DNA of 64,000 bases from assembly GCF_037076565.1 (NCBI RefSeq), contig NZ_AP029028.1, forward strand, positions 1,550,001 through 1,614,000, in the 5' to 3' direction. A program made the position numbers and the translations under genes. The first letter of the stretch is position 1; each line of letters starts with the position of its first letter. Positions 26,369 through 34,578 of this stretch are shown in pieces. A model generated the notes under the pieces. That model was not told the origin of the DNA and did no database searches. It saw only the letters and a program-made list of their open reading frames with translations. The stretch comes from Herbaspirillum sp. DW155 (GTDB taxonomy: Bacteria; Pseudomonadota; Gammaproteobacteria; Burkholderiales; Burkholderiaceae_D).

Positions 26369-26398
26369 TTGCCCGGGTGGGCGGAAGTCCGTTATAAT
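26369..26398 (+). promoter_or_regulatory. Promoter of the rpsP-rimM-trmD-rplS operon
   Basis: TTGCCC (26369-26374) and a perfect TATAAT (26393-26398) are separated by 18 bases, giving a start near 26405 and a leader of about 33 bases before rpsP. Confidence 0.75.
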
Positions 26399-26437
26399 CT
26401 GCGGCTTTTCCGTGTCCGTATTCTTACTGGAACCATT

Positions 26438-26692
26438 ATGGTCGTTATTCGTTTAGCTCGTGGCGGCGCCAAGAAGCGCCCCTTCTACAACATCGTTGCA
26501 ACCGACTCGCGCAATCGTCGCGATGGTCGTTTCATCGAGCGCATCGGCTTCTACAACCCGGTCGCTGCCGGCAAGGAAGAAACCGTGCGTATCGCTGCTG
26601 ACCGTCTGGCTCACTGGCAAGGCGTTGGCGCACAACTGTCGCCGACCGTTGCCCGCCTGGTCGCAGAAGCCGGTTCCAAGGCTGCTGCTTAA
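26438..26692 (+). CDS. rpsP: 30S ribosomal protein S16
   Basis: An 84-residue S16: [20 protein letters not shown], then [20 protein letters not shown] and an alanine-rich C terminus. It is the first gene of the conserved rpsP-rimM-trmD-rplS operon. ACTGGAA just upstream gives a weak Shine-Dalgarno. Confidence 0.98.
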   Translation: MVVIRLARGGAKKRPFYNIVATDSRNRRDGRFIERIGFYNPVAAGKEETVRIAADRLAHWQGVGAQLSPTVARLVAEAGSKAAA

Positions 26693-26762
26693 TACAGGTT
26701 TTCCTGTCTGATTCCGCGTCAGGTTTCCTGGCGCAAGGATGAAGAACAGGTCTGGCGTACCC

Positions 26763-27377
26763 ATGACTCATCCAGCCCAGGCGGGGTTCTCCGCACCCGA
26801 CGATCTCGTGACCGTCGGCCATGTGACCGGAGCCTACGGAATCCAGGGCTGGATTCGCGTGCGTCCTTATTCTTCCGAGGCGGATGCCTTGTTGAATGCC
26901 AAGACCTGGTGGCTGGAGAAATCCGGCCAGCCCAAGCAGGACGTCGATGTCATGCAGTCCAAGGGGCACAGCGGCGATGTCGTTGCGCGCCTGACCGGGG
27001 TAGCGGACCGCAATGCGGCCGAAGCGATGAAGGGGACGGTGGTTTCCATCTCCCGCAAGCACTTCCCGGCGCTGGATGACAACGAATTCTACTGGGTCGA
27101 TCTGATCGGCTCGGCGGTGGAAAATCTCCAGGGTGAACACCTGGGCGTGGTGTCCGACATGATGGACAACGGCGCCCATCCCATCCTGATGGTGACGGCC
27201 CCGGTGCAGGAAACTGCGCCCGAGCCTCTTCCGGATGCCGATGCAAAGCCGAAGAAGGGTGCCAGGGAGAAATCCCCTGCGGCATCCGAGATGCTGATTC
27301 CGTTCGTCGACCAGTTCGTCAAGACGGTGCAGCAGAGCGAAAAAAAGATCATCGTCGACTGGCACAAGGATTACTGA
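26763..27377 (+). CDS. rimM: Ribosome maturation factor RimM
   Basis: A 204-residue RimM. N-terminal domain DLVTVGHVTGAYGIQGWIRV and C-terminal PRC-barrel EFYWVDLIGSAVENLQGEHL with the closing IPFVDQFVKTVQQSEKKIIV. It binds S19 and aids 16S rRNA processing of the 30S head. A charged insert (residues about 143-180, rich in Pro, Lys and Ala) between the PRC strands is longer than in E. coli. ATG 26763 is used; ATG 26739 is an in-frame alternative. Confidence 0.96.
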   Translation: MTHPAQAGFSAPDDLVTVGHVTGAYGIQGWIRVRPYSSEADALLNAKTWWLEKSGQPKQDVDVMQSKGHSGDVVARLTGVADRNAAEAMKGTVVSISRKHFPALDDNEFYWVDLIGSAVENLQGEHLGVVSDMMDNGAHPILMVTAPVQETAPEPLPDADAKPKKGAREKSPAASEMLIPFVDQFVKTVQQSEKKIIVDWHKDY

Positions 27378-27452
27378 CCTCTTCGGTCAGTTTTTTCTTT
27401 TCCGGCTCGCTGATGGCAAGAGATTCACGAGATACCAGGAAATGGAGGCGTG

Positions 27453-28208
27453 ATGCAGTTTGATGTCGTCACTCTGTTTCCCGAGATGTTCGCCGCGCTG
27501 ACGCAATCCGGCATTACCCGCCGGGCGCTGGAGCAGCAGCGCTGGGGCCTGCAGTTGTGGAATCCGCGTGAATTCACCACTGACAATCACCGCACCGTGG
27601 ATGACCGTCCCTATGGCGGCGGCCCCGGCATGGTGATGCTGGCCAAGCCGCTGCAGGCTGCCATCGAGGCGGCGCAGCAGCGGCAGCAAGCGCTGGGCCT
27701 GGCCCGGCCGCGGGTGATTTATCTTTCACCGCAAGGCGCACCGCTGACGCATGAGCGCGTGGTGCGGCTGTCGCAGGACAGCGGGGCGGTGCTGCTGTGC
27801 GGACGCTATGAAGCGATCGACCAGCGCCTGCTCGACAAGTGCGTGGATGAAGAAATCAGCATCGGCGATTTCGTCCTCTCCGGCGGTGAATTGCCGGCGA
27901 TGGCGCTGATGGATGCGGTGATCCGGCTCTTGCCGGGTGCGCTCAACGACAGTGCCTCGGCAGTGGAAGACAGTTTCGTCAATGGATTGCTGGATTCGCC
28001 GCACTACACGCGTCCGGAAGTCTATGAAGGTGAACCGGTGCCCCCCATCCTCTTGGGTGGACACCATGCCGAGATCCAGAAATGGCGCCGGCAGCGGGCA
28101 CTGGAAGCCACGCAGCGCAAGCGCCCCGACCTCATCGTCAGGGCCCGCGAGCAGGGCTTGCTGAGCAAGGCCGATGAAAAGTTTCTGGGCAGTCTGCCGC
28201 CGTCGTAA
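27453..28208 (+). CDS. trmD: tRNA (guanine-N1)-methyltransferase TrmD
   Basis: A 251-residue Trm[41 protein letters not shown], the knot region [20 protein letters not shown] followed by [20 protein letters not shown], and [20 protein letters not shown]. It methylates G37 of tRNAs with AdoMet to prevent frameshifting. GGAGG precedes ATG 27453; a GTG one codon earlier is too close to it. Confidence 0.97.
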   Translation: MQFDVVTLFPEMFAALTQSGITRRALEQQRWGLQLWNPREFTTDNHRTVDDRPYGGGPGMVMLAKPLQAAIEAAQQRQQALGLARPRVIYLSPQGAPLTHERVVRLSQDSGAVLLCGRYEAIDQRLLDKCVDEEISIGDFVLSGGELPAMALMDAVIRLLPGALNDSASAVEDSFVNGLLDSPHYTRPEVYEGEPVPPILLGGHHAEIQKWRRQRALEATQRKRPDLIVRAREQGLLSKADEKFLGSLPPS

Positions 28209-28398
28209 TACAGCCGTGTTGCGGCAGGCGGGCAGGCAGCCCCATGAAGTGTTGTAGCAAATGCAGTACCGCAGGCCCGGCAACGGACCTGCACCGTGCG
28301 GTGGCCGATGTCACCGTTGTTGAAACCCCATCCTCTACCGGGCTACACAATCAGCCCTCGTGGCAACGGCGCCGGCAAGATGGTTACAGGAGCAAAAA

Positions 28399-28782
28399 AT
28401 GGATCTGATCCAGCAACTCGAGCAAGAAGAGATCGCGCGTCTCGCCAAGAACATTCCCGACTTCGCCCCCGGCGACACCGTGATTGTCAACGTGAACGTG
28501 GTTGAAGGCACCCGCAAGCGCGCTCAGGCTTACGAAGGCGTGGTCATCGCCCGCCGTAACCGTGGTCTGAACTCCAACTTCATCGTCCGCAAGATTTCTT
28601 CGGGTGAAGGCGTTGAGCGTACCTTCCAGTTGTACTCGCCGCTGATCGCCTCGATCGAAGTCAAGCGTCGTGGTGACGTGCGTCGTGCCAAGCTGTACTA
28701 CCTGCGCGAACGTTCGGGCAAGTCGGCACGTATCAAGGAAAAGCTGCCCAGCCGTGCGGCAAAGGCTGCTGCTGCCGAGTAA
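28399..28782 (+). CDS. rplS: 50S ribosomal protein L19
   Basis: A 127-residue L19: [40 protein letters not shown], and [25 protein letters not shown] lies 6 bases before the ATG. It closes the operon and is followed by a strong terminator. The 190-base gap before it has a hairpin (GCAGGCCC / GGACCTGC, 28271-28292), perhaps part of a leader. Confidence 0.98.
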   Translation: MDLIQQLEQEEIARLAKNIPDFAPGDTVIVNVNVVEGTRKRAQAYEGVVIARRNRGLNSNFIVRKISSGEGVERTFQLYSPLIASIEVKRRGDVRRAKLYYLRERSGKSARIKEKLPSRAAKAAAAE

Positions 28783-28806
28783 TCGGTCGCCGGTTGATGC
28801 GTCAGG

Positions 28807-28835
28807 AAAAGGGGTGTCTCGCGACGCCCCTTTTT
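28807..28835 (+). terminator. Intrinsic terminator of the rpsP operon
   Basis: AAAAGGGGTGTC / GACGCCCCTTTT with a TCGC loop and one G-T pair, followed by T and CG. It lies 24 bases after rplS. Confidence 0.92.
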
Positions 28836-28895
28836 CGTTTCCGACGCTTTATTGAGGTTGAAGTCCTGCCAACTTAACGATCAAGCGAGCACAAC

Positions 28896-29567
28896 GTGGC
28901 CAGTTTCGATCCCGTCAATCTGCCTGTGGATGCCGTCGCCGGTGAAAGCGCACTGGACGCGGCGCGTCTGAATGCCGACTGGCTGCGTCAGCGCTTTGCC
29001 GATCCGCCGCGCTGGGAACCCGAACACAGCGGCGACCAGATGGCGCGCCTGGCCGAGTCCAAGGGGCGCTTCCGGCTGGCTTCGGTGCTGATTCCGATCG
29101 TGCTGCGGGACGAAGGTATGACGGTTCTGTTCACTCAGCGCACTGCCGACCTGAAGGATCATGCTGGACAGATCAGCTTCCCCGGCGGTCGCCGGGAAGA
29201 CTATGACGGCTCCGCCATCGAGACCGCCCTGCGCGAGACCGAAGAGGAGATCGGCCTGGCGCGACATCACATCGAGGTCATCGGTTCGCTCCCCGATTAC
29301 TTCACCGGCACCGGCTATCGCGTCACCCCCGTGGCCGGATTGATCCAGCCCCCCTTCGAGGCCGTGGGCGATCCGCGCGAAGTGGCGGAGATCTTCGAGG
29401 TACCGCTGGCTTTCCTGATGGATGGCGTGAACCATCAGCGCCGCTCGGTCGAGCTGCCCGCTCCGGTGGGCCGGCGCAGCTTCTACACCATGCCCTATGA
29501 ACGTTATTTCATCTGGGGCGCCACCGCTGGCATGCTGCGCAACCTGTTCCACTTCCTGCGTAGCTGA
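28896..29567 (+). CDS. Nudix hydrolase, CoA pyrophosphatase-like (NudL family)
   Basis: A 223-residue protein. The Nudix box reads GGRREDYDGSAIETAL followed by RETEEEIGL, and the upstream LKDHAGQISFPGG matches the UPF0035 signature of CoA pyrophosphatases. It would split CoA or related dinucleotides into 4'-phosphopantetheine and 3',5'-ADP. The start is a GTG at 28896 with no strong Shine-Dalgarno; conserved sequence begins about 35 residues in, so an internal start is possible. Confidence 0.9.
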   Translation: MASFDPVNLPVDAVAGESALDAARLNADWLRQRFADPPRWEPEHSGDQMARLAESKGRFRLASVLIPIVLRDEGMTVLFTQRTADLKDHAGQISFPGGRREDYDGSAIETALRETEEEIGLARHHIEVIGSLPDYFTGTGYRVTPVAGLIQPPFEAVGDPREVAEIFEVPLAFLMDGVNHQRRSVELPAPVGRRSFYTMPYERYFIWGATAGMLRNLFHFLRS

Positions 29568-29730
29568 CAGGGCAATATGTCGCGCGACAGCGACGCAATG
29601 TCGCTGCCAGTGTACAAATAAGTAAAAGTCCGTGACATGGCGTGCTGGATTCTGGTCAGCGAATCAATTGTTTGATTCCCATCTTGCACTGCGCTATCGT
29701 ACGGCCTATAGAGACCCCTAAGGCTGCTTG

Positions 29731-30690
29731 ATGACATTTCTTTCCATTCTCTTTGCGCTGTTAATCGAACAACTCAAACCACTGCGCGCAGACAATCCGG
29801 TGTATGCGTCGATCAAGTCTTTGGCGGCCACGATTGAGGGCTGGTTCAATGCCGGGCAGGTGCATCATGGCCGCCTGGGCTGGGTGGTGATGGTGGGCGC
29901 TTTGACGGTGCCGGTGGCGCTGGTCTACTGGCTGCTGCTGCACGTGAGCCTGGTGGCGGCCTTCGCCTGGAACGTGCTGGTGGTCTACATGACCCTGGGC
30001 TTCCGCCATTACAGCCATTACTTCACTTCCATCCAGCTGGCCCTCAATAGTGGCGACGAGATGACCGCGCGCACCCTGCTGGCCGAATGGACCCACCAGG
30101 ATACGGCTGGCATGGATGTGAGCGAGATCTCGCGCATCGCCTCCGAGCGCGCGCTCATCACCACGCATCGCCACGTGTTTGGCGTGTTCTTCTGGTTCCT
30201 GATGCCGGTCGGCCCGGCGCTGGCGGTGATGTACCGCGTCGCCGAATATCTGGCGCGTGCCTGGAACGAGCCGGATCACATGAAGTTCGAAGCCTTCGGC
30301 CGCTTTGCCGCCCAGGCCTTCTACTGGATCGACTGGATTCCGGCCCGCCTGACCGGCGCCGCCTTTGCCGTGGTGGGCAACTTCGAGGACGCCATCTACG
30401 CCTGGCGCAACTTCGCCGACCGCTGGGAAGACGAGGCCGCCGGCATCATCCTGGCAGCCGGTGGCGGTGCCATGGGCGTGCGCTTCGGCACCGAGAAAGA
30501 GGCCGCTGCCGGCATCATCCTGCCCGCCGATGCTGCCACGGTGGACTCCATGCCCGAGGAAACCGACGGCCTGCCCGGCGACACGCCCTCGCCACGCACC
30601 CTGCAAAGCACCGTGGGCCTGGTCTGGCGCGCCTTGCTGCTGTGGATGTTCCTGTTGCTGCTGCTGTCGGTGGCGGTCTGGATGGGCTAG
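29731..30690 (+). CDS. CobD/CbiB-family membrane protein
   Basis: A 319-residue integral membrane protein annotated in betaproteobacteria as CobD/CbiB family. Seen: MTFLSILFALLIEQLKPLRA, FRHYSHYFTSIQLALNSGDE, RHVFGVFFWFLMPVGPALAV and a C-terminal helix LLLWMFLLLLLSVAVWMG. A cobalamin role is not supported here: no other cob gene is near, and the sequence also resembles the AmpE type. ATG 29731 is preceded in frame by TTG 29728. It is followed by an intrinsic terminator. Confidence 0.75.
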   Translation: MTFLSILFALLIEQLKPLRADNPVYASIKSLAATIEGWFNAGQVHHGRLGWVVMVGALTVPVALVYWLLLHVSLVAAFAWNVLVVYMTLGFRHYSHYFTSIQLALNSGDEMTARTLLAEWTHQDTAGMDVSEISRIASERALITTHRHVFGVFFWFLMPVGPALAVMYRVAEYLARAWNEPDHMKFEAFGRFAAQAFYWIDWIPARLTGAAFAVVGNFEDAIYAWRNFADRWEDEAAGIILAAGGGAMGVRFGTEKEAAAGIILPADAATVDSMPEETDGLPGDTPSPRTLQSTVGLVWRALLLWMFLLLLLSVAVWMG

Positions 30691-30710
30691 GCCAGTTACG
30701 GTCTTTCAAG

Positions 30711-30737
30711 AAGCGGGCTCAGGCCCGCTTTGTTTTT
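30711..30737 (+). terminator. Intrinsic terminator after the CobD/CbiB-like gene
   Basis: AAGCGGGC / GCCCGCTT with a TCAG loop, followed by TGTTTTT. Confidence 0.9.
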
Positions 30738-30872
30738 GGGAACGCGTTTCTCGCCAACCCGGTATACTTCCGGCTTTGTCTGACAAGACCATCATGTTTC
30801 CGGAGCAATGAACACCGGCAACATCATCGGTGGCAAGCGGGGAGACCGGTAGAAGCCAAGTCTTCTATAAGA

Positions 30873-30878
30873 TATAAT
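30873..30878 (+). promoter_or_regulatory. -10 element of the DUF3579 gene promoter
   Basis: A perfect TATAAT lies 115 bases before the DUF3579 start codon. No good -35 is visible; a TATACT at 30763-30768 is a second candidate further up. Confidence 0.45.
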
Positions 30879-30992
30879 ACTCAGTACCGCAGGCACCCAG
30901 GCAGTGGATCGCCCAGGCACCGCGGACTCCAGGGCTCCGGTCCCACCAGGACAAGGGCATTCGGTTGCAAGCGCTTTAGAAGAACTGCATGT

Positions 30993-31343
30993 ATGGCTGA
31001 TCCCATCAAACCCGCAAACGCACCGGCCAAAGAATTCATCATCCTCGGCAAGACCTCGGATGGCCGGCAGTTCCGCCCCAGCGACTGGGCGGAGCGCCTG
31101 TGCGGCGTGATGTCGTGCTTCCGTCCTGAAGGCAGTGGCGGTCGCAATGCACACCTGAAATATTCTCCCTACGTGCTGCCCACCCACATCGACGGGGTGC
31201 GCTCGGTGGTGGTCAACGAAGCCCTGCGCGAGCTGGAGCCGCTGGCCTATCACTTCGTGGTCAACTTCGCCAAGGACAACGACCTGCAGGTGATCGAAGC
31301 CTGTGTGCTGCCTGATCCGCCCAAGGACAACAAGGCCGGCTAA
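30993..31343 (+). CDS. DUF3579 family protein
   Basis: A 116-residue protein of a small betaproteobacterial family of unknown function: KEFIILGKTSDGRQFRPSDW, AERLCGVMSCFRPEGSGGR, YSPYVLPTHIDGVRSVVVNE. It looks soluble and compact. The frame is open far upstream (through the CobD-like gene), but only the ATG at 30993 gives a family-like start. It lies alone between the CobD-like gene and fumC. Confidence 0.8.
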   Translation: MADPIKPANAPAKEFIILGKTSDGRQFRPSDWAERLCGVMSCFRPEGSGGRNAHLKYSPYVLPTHIDGVRSVVVNEALRELEPLAYHFVVNFAKDNDLQVIEACVLPDPPKDNKAG

Positions 31344-31572
31344 GGCCATACCGTGACCGATGCGGCCTACGCCGCCCCGGTCAGTTTGCATCATTGCCGC
31401 AAATCCCCGCCAGCTTCATGCCGCCCCGCCTGCGGGCAGCCGCGCCAGCAGCTACACTAGACGTTTCATTTCCGGTCTCGTCGCTGACTCAGCCGTCTGC
31501 TTCCGCCAGAGTCTCACGGGATCACCGGGCCGCCTGCGGCCCTCAGCCCTCATCTCACGGAGAACCAGCATC

Positions 31573-32961
31573 ATGAACCACCGCATGGAGCGCGACACCT
31601 TTGGCCTGATCGAAGTCCCGGCCGACCGCCTGTGGGGCGCGCAGACCGAACGTTCGCTGCACCACTTCCATATTTCCACCGAACGCATGCCGGCCGAGCT
31701 GATCGTGGCCCTGGCGGCGGTCAAGCGAGCCTGTGCGGCGGTCAACCGCGACCTCGGCAAGCTGGACGGCAAGAAGGCCGAGGCCATCATCGCCGCGGCC
31801 GATGAGGTCATCGCCGGCAAGCATCCGCTGGAGTTTCCGCTGTCGGTCTGGCAGACCGGTTCCGGCACCCAGAGCAACATGAACATGAACGAGGTGCTGG
31901 CCAACCGCGCCTCGGAACTGCTGGGCGGCGTGCGCGGCGAGGACCGTCTGATCCACCCCAATGATGACGTCAACCGCGGCCAGTCCTCCAACGACATCTT
32001 CCCCACCGCCATGCACGTGGCGGCCTGCATGGCCGTGGCCACGCACCTGATTCCCTCGCTGCATACCCTGCGCGCCACGCTGGCCGAGAAGTCCGCGCAG
32101 TTTGCCGATATCGTCAAGATCGGCCGCACCCACCTGCAGGATGCCACCCCGCTGACCCTGGGCCAGGAATTCTCCGGCTACGTGGCCCAGCTGGACCATG
32201 CCGAATCGGCCATCATCGCCACCTTGAATGCCATCTCCGAACTGGCTGCCGGCGGTACGGCAGTAGGCACGGGCCTGAATGCCCATCCCGAATTCGGCGA
32301 GCGCGTCGCTGCCGAGCTGGCCACGTATTTCGGTTTCCCCTTCAAGACCGCACCCAACAAGTTTGCCGCGCTGGCCGGGCATGATGCCCTGGTGGCTGCG
32401 CACGGCGGCCTGAAGACCCTGGCGGCGGCCATGATGAAGATTGCCAATGACGTGCGCTGGCTGGCGTCCGGTCCGCGCTCCGGCCTGGGCGAGATCACCA
32501 TTCCCGAGAACGAACCGGGCAGCTCCATCATGCCCGGCAAGGTCAACCCGACCCAGTGCGAAGCCATGACCATGCTGTGCGCCCAGGTGTTCGGCAACGA
32601 CGTAGCGCTCAACATCGGCGGCGCCAGCGGCAACTTCGAGCTCAACGTCTTCAAGCCGGTGATCATCCACAACTTCCTGCAGAGCGTGCGCCTGCTGGGC
32701 GATGGCATGGCCAGCTTCGAGGAGCACTGCGCACGTGGTATCGAAGCCAACCACAGCCGCATCGGCGAACTGATGGAAAAGTCGCTCATGCTGGTGACCG
32801 CTCTGGCCCCGCACATCGGCTATGACAAGGCGGCCAAGATTGCCAAGCAGGCGCATCATGACGGCACCACGCTCAAGCAGGCAGCGCTGTCCCTGGGGTA
32901 TGTCACCGAAGCGCAATTCGCCGAGTGGATCAAGCCGGAGCAGATGACGCGGCCGGGTTGA
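31573..32961 (+). CDS. fumC: Class II fumarate hydratase
   Basis: A 462-residue fumarase C. Conserved regions: [40 protein letters not shown], and the superfamily signature [13 protein letters not shown]. Interconverts fumarate and malate in the TCA cycle without an Fe-S cluster. It starts at ATG 31573 with GGAG about 10 bases upstream. Argininosuccinate lyase and aspartase share the fold, but the HPNDDVN-type segment and overall match favour FumC. Confidence 0.97.
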   Translation: MNHRMERDTFGLIEVPADRLWGAQTERSLHHFHISTERMPAELIVALAAVKRACAAVNRDLGKLDGKKAEAIIAAADEVIAGKHPLEFPLSVWQTGSGTQSNMNMNEVLANRASELLGGVRGEDRLIHPNDDVNRGQSSNDIFPTAMHVAACMAVATHLIPSLHTLRATLAEKSAQFADIVKIGRTHLQDATPLTLGQEFSGYVAQLDHAESAIIATLNAISELAAGGTAVGTGLNAHPEFGERVAAELATYFGFPFKTAPNKFAALAGHDALVAAHGGLKTLAAAMMKIANDVRWLASGPRSGLGEITIPENEPGSSIMPGKVNPTQCEAMTMLCAQVFGNDVALNIGGASGNFELNVFKPVIIHNFLQSVRLLGDGMASFEEHCARGIEANHSRIGELMEKSLMLVTALAPHIGYDKAAKIAKQAHHDGTTLKQAALSLGYVTEAQFAEWIKPEQMTRPG

Positions 32962-33026
32962 TCCGCGCTATCGTTTCCTGGTCGCAGGGGCGCTGGAGGC
33001 CCTGAGCTACCCGGGACTGCGACATG

Positions 33027-33055
33027 AACGGCCTTGAAAAAGGCCGTTTTTGTTT
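33027..33055 (+). terminator. Intrinsic terminator after fumC
   Basis: AACGGCCTT / AAGGCCGTT with a GAAA loop, then TTTGTTTT. Confidence 0.93.
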
Positions 33056-33329
33056 TGATGGCGCGCCGGTCGGAGGCTTCTGATTGTCACGGCAAGCCGC
33101 TGACTGCAAAGCCTTTTCAACCCCATGTATATCTCTATTGATTAGGGTTACGAATTGAAACATCTCAAGATTTCAACGTGGCCCGCGCGTATATTGTTTT
33201 CATGCACCAGATGCGTCTGAACCGCATCCGGCAAGGTTTTCCGGCCAATGTGGTCCGCCTGGGGAAGGCGGCCACGAGGCGCCCGGAAGAGCATTCCAGA
33301 CATACTGAGACACACCCAAAGGCAACAAC
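33056..33329 (+). other. Leader region of the Tyr/Pro-rich exported protein gene
   Basis: No gene is seen. TTGAAA (33155-33160) and TTTCAA (33171-33176) form an inverted repeat. TATATT at 33190-33195 is a possible -10. Further down, GTGG-CCGCCT and AGGCGG-CCAC (33250-33275) form a hairpin with one bulged T in what would be the 5' leader. Confidence 0.4.
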
Positions 33330-33674
33330 ATGAAAAAACTAGCGGCAATTGGCCTGTGCGGCATGCTGGCGGTAGCCGGCCTGGTCGCCAGCGCATCAGC
33401 TTATGCGCATGGACGCTTCTATGGTGGCGTGGTCATCGGCGGTCCGGTGTGGGTACCACCCCCGGTCTACTATCCGCCGCCGGTCTATTACCCGCCCCCG
33501 GTCTACGTGGAGCGTGTGCCGGCGCCGGTCTACGTCGAGCCGCAGCGCCAGGAGTACTGGTACTACTGTTCTGACACGAAGTCCTATTACCCCTATGTCC
33601 AGAATTGCCCCAGCCCCTGGATGAAGGTGGTGCCCAATACCCCGGGCGTGCCGGGTGGCACCCCGCCGCAATAA
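33330..33674 (+). CDS. Exported Tyr/Pro-rich small protein
   Basis: A 114-residue protein with a clear signal peptide (MKKLAAIGLCGMLAVAGLVA, cleaved near ASAYAHG). The mature part has tandem PPPVYY units (about residues 43-60), then a stretch with two Cys in YWYYCSDTKSYYPYVQNCP. The latter pattern recurs in many small periplasmic or surface proteins of proteobacteria of unknown role. It stands just before a lipoprotein whose C terminus also has PPPxYY units. Confidence 0.8.
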   Translation: MKKLAAIGLCGMLAVAGLVASASAYAHGRFYGGVVIGGPVWVPPPVYYPPPVYYPPPVYVERVPAPVYVEPQRQEYWYYCSDTKSYYPYVQNCPSPWMKVVPNTPGVPGGTPPQ

Positions 33675-33760
33675 GACGCATCCGGGCCTGCGGGCCTGCC
33701 TGCCGCAGTGCCAGGCGGTCTGGCCTGTCAGCATCGATATCAGCCGATAAAGGAAACATC

Positions 33761-34321
33761 GTGAAACCCCTCTACAAGACCGTAGCCACCGTTTCTGCCC
33801 TGGGCGCCATGCTGGCGCTGGGCGGATGCGTGAGTGTGCCGACCGGCCCGTCGGTCATGGCCATGCCGGGCAAGGACAAGACCTACGAGCAGTTCCGCGC
33901 CGACCAGCAGCAATGCCAGCAATACGCCCAGGACGCCATCGGCGGCCAGGCCGCGCAGACCCAGAACAATGCCGCCAACAGCGCAGCCGTCGGCACCGCC
34001 GTCGGTGCCGTGGCCGGCGCCCTCATCGGTGCCGCCTCGGGCAATGCCGGGGCGGGTGCGGCCATCGGTGCCGGGGGCGGCTTGCTGGTGGGCAGTGCCG
34101 CCGGCAGCAACGCGGCAGCCGGTGGCAACTACTCGATGCAGCAGCGCTACGACATGACCTACACCCAGTGCATGGTCAGCAAGGGTAACCAGGTCCAGCA
34201 GCCGGTGGTGGAGACCACCACCGTCTATACCTATCGCCCGCGCTACTATGCACCGCCGCCGCCCCCGGGCTACTACGGCCCGCCGCCGGTGTATTACGGT
34301 CCGCCTCCGGGCGCCTATTGA
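33761..34321 (+). CDS. Glycine-zipper lipoprotein with Tyr/Pro-rich tail
   Basis: A 186-residue lipoprotein. The signal peptide ends in the lipobox LGGC (Cys near residue 23). A glycine-zipper segment (GTAVGAVAGALIGAASGNAG, about residues 78-110) is expected to insert in a membrane; the C terminus is PPPPPGYYGPPPVYYGPPP. AAAGGA lies before the GTG at 33761, and the signal peptide begins right at it. It is 86 bases after the Tyr/Pro-rich exported protein gene and followed by a terminator. A role in the outer membrane is likely but unspecified. Confidence 0.85.
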   Translation: MKPLYKTVATVSALGAMLALGGCVSVPTGPSVMAMPGKDKTYEQFRADQQQCQQYAQDAIGGQAAQTQNNAANSAAVGTAVGAVAGALIGAASGNAGAGAAIGAGGGLLVGSAAGSNAAAGGNYSMQQRYDMTYTQCMVSKGNQVQQPVVETTTVYTYRPRYYAPPPPPGYYGPPPVYYGPPPGAY

Positions 34322-34331
34322 GCGCACGCAC

Positions 34332-34359
34332 AAAAACCGTCTTTGCGAAGGCGGTTTTT
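34332..34359 (+). terminator. Intrinsic terminator after the lipoprotein gene
   Basis: AAAAACCGTCTT / AAGGCGGTTTTT with a TGCG loop and one G-T pair. It isolates the downstream trpS leader from upstream transcription. Confidence 0.92.
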
Positions 34360-34390
34360 CATTATGCGACGCAACATGGCCGGCTCCCGG

Positions 34391-34399
34391 TGCTATACT
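34391..34399 (+). promoter_or_regulatory. Extended -10 promoter of the trpS leader
   Basis: TGCTATACT is an extended -10 element (TGn plus TATACT). The -35 position holds only a weak GCAACA (34371-34376). A start 7-8 bases downstream falls at 34406-34407, that is, on the ATG of the leader peptide. The RNA may therefore be leaderless. Confidence 0.65.
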
Positions 34400-34406
34400 C
34401 GCCGCC

Positions 34407-34460
34407 ATGCTTTTCCTAAAAGATCAACTTGCGAAAACCCAGCATTGGTGGCGCGCCTGA
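34407..34460 (+). CDS. trpS leader peptide with tandem Trp codons
   Basis: A 17-residue frame, MLFLKDQLAKTQHWWRA, with two adjacent TGG codons at 34446-34451, two codons before the stop. Trp is the rarest residue, so two in a row in a short frame directly upstream of the tryptophanyl-tRNA synthetase gene is a strong sign of an attenuator leader. Ribosome stalling at the Trp codons when charged tRNA-Trp is scarce would cover the first hairpin arm just downstream. There is no Shine-Dalgarno; the promoter position suggests initiation on a leaderless AUG. Confidence 0.75.
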   Translation: MLFLKDQLAKTQHWWRA

Positions 34461-34552
34461 ACGAGGCGGCCCGTTTTCACACAGCTTGACCATGTGACCA
34501 TGATGCCGCCGGTTCCGGCGGCATTGTTTCTTCAGCTTCGGACCGGCGGCAT
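34452..34552 (+). promoter_or_regulatory. trpS attenuator: mutually exclusive RNA hairpins
   Basis: Region 1, CGCCT (34454-34458), can pair with region 2, AGGCG (34464-34468). Region 2, as GGCGGC (34465-34470), can instead pair with region 3, GCCGCC (34505-34510). Region 3, ATGCCGCCG, otherwise forms the terminator stem with region 4, CGGCGGCAT. A second copy of the region 4 arm (CCGGCGGCAT) lies at 34543-34552. A ribosome stalled at the Trp codons would block region 1 and so free region 2 to act as antiterminator. Pairings were found by eye; energies were not computed. Confidence 0.7.
34503..34531 (+). terminator. Attenuator terminator upstream of trpS
   Basis: ATGCCGCCG / CGGCGGCAT is a perfect 9-bp stem with a GTTC loop, followed by TGTTTCTT. 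It lies between the leader peptide and trpS, about 48 bases before the start codon. Confidence 0.8.
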
Positions 34553-34578
34553 TCCAGAGATTAACGACAGGAATGACC

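Noticed and set aside
30087..30992. In-frame upstream extension of the DUF3579 gene through the CobD-like gene
   Set aside because: The extension overlaps another real gene in a different frame and has no family similarity; the ATG at 30993 starts the conserved part.
33460..33510. Short tandem repeats that could be taken for a CRISPR-like array
   Set aside because: They are in-frame codons for PPPVYY repeats of an exported protein, with no spacers and no cas genes.
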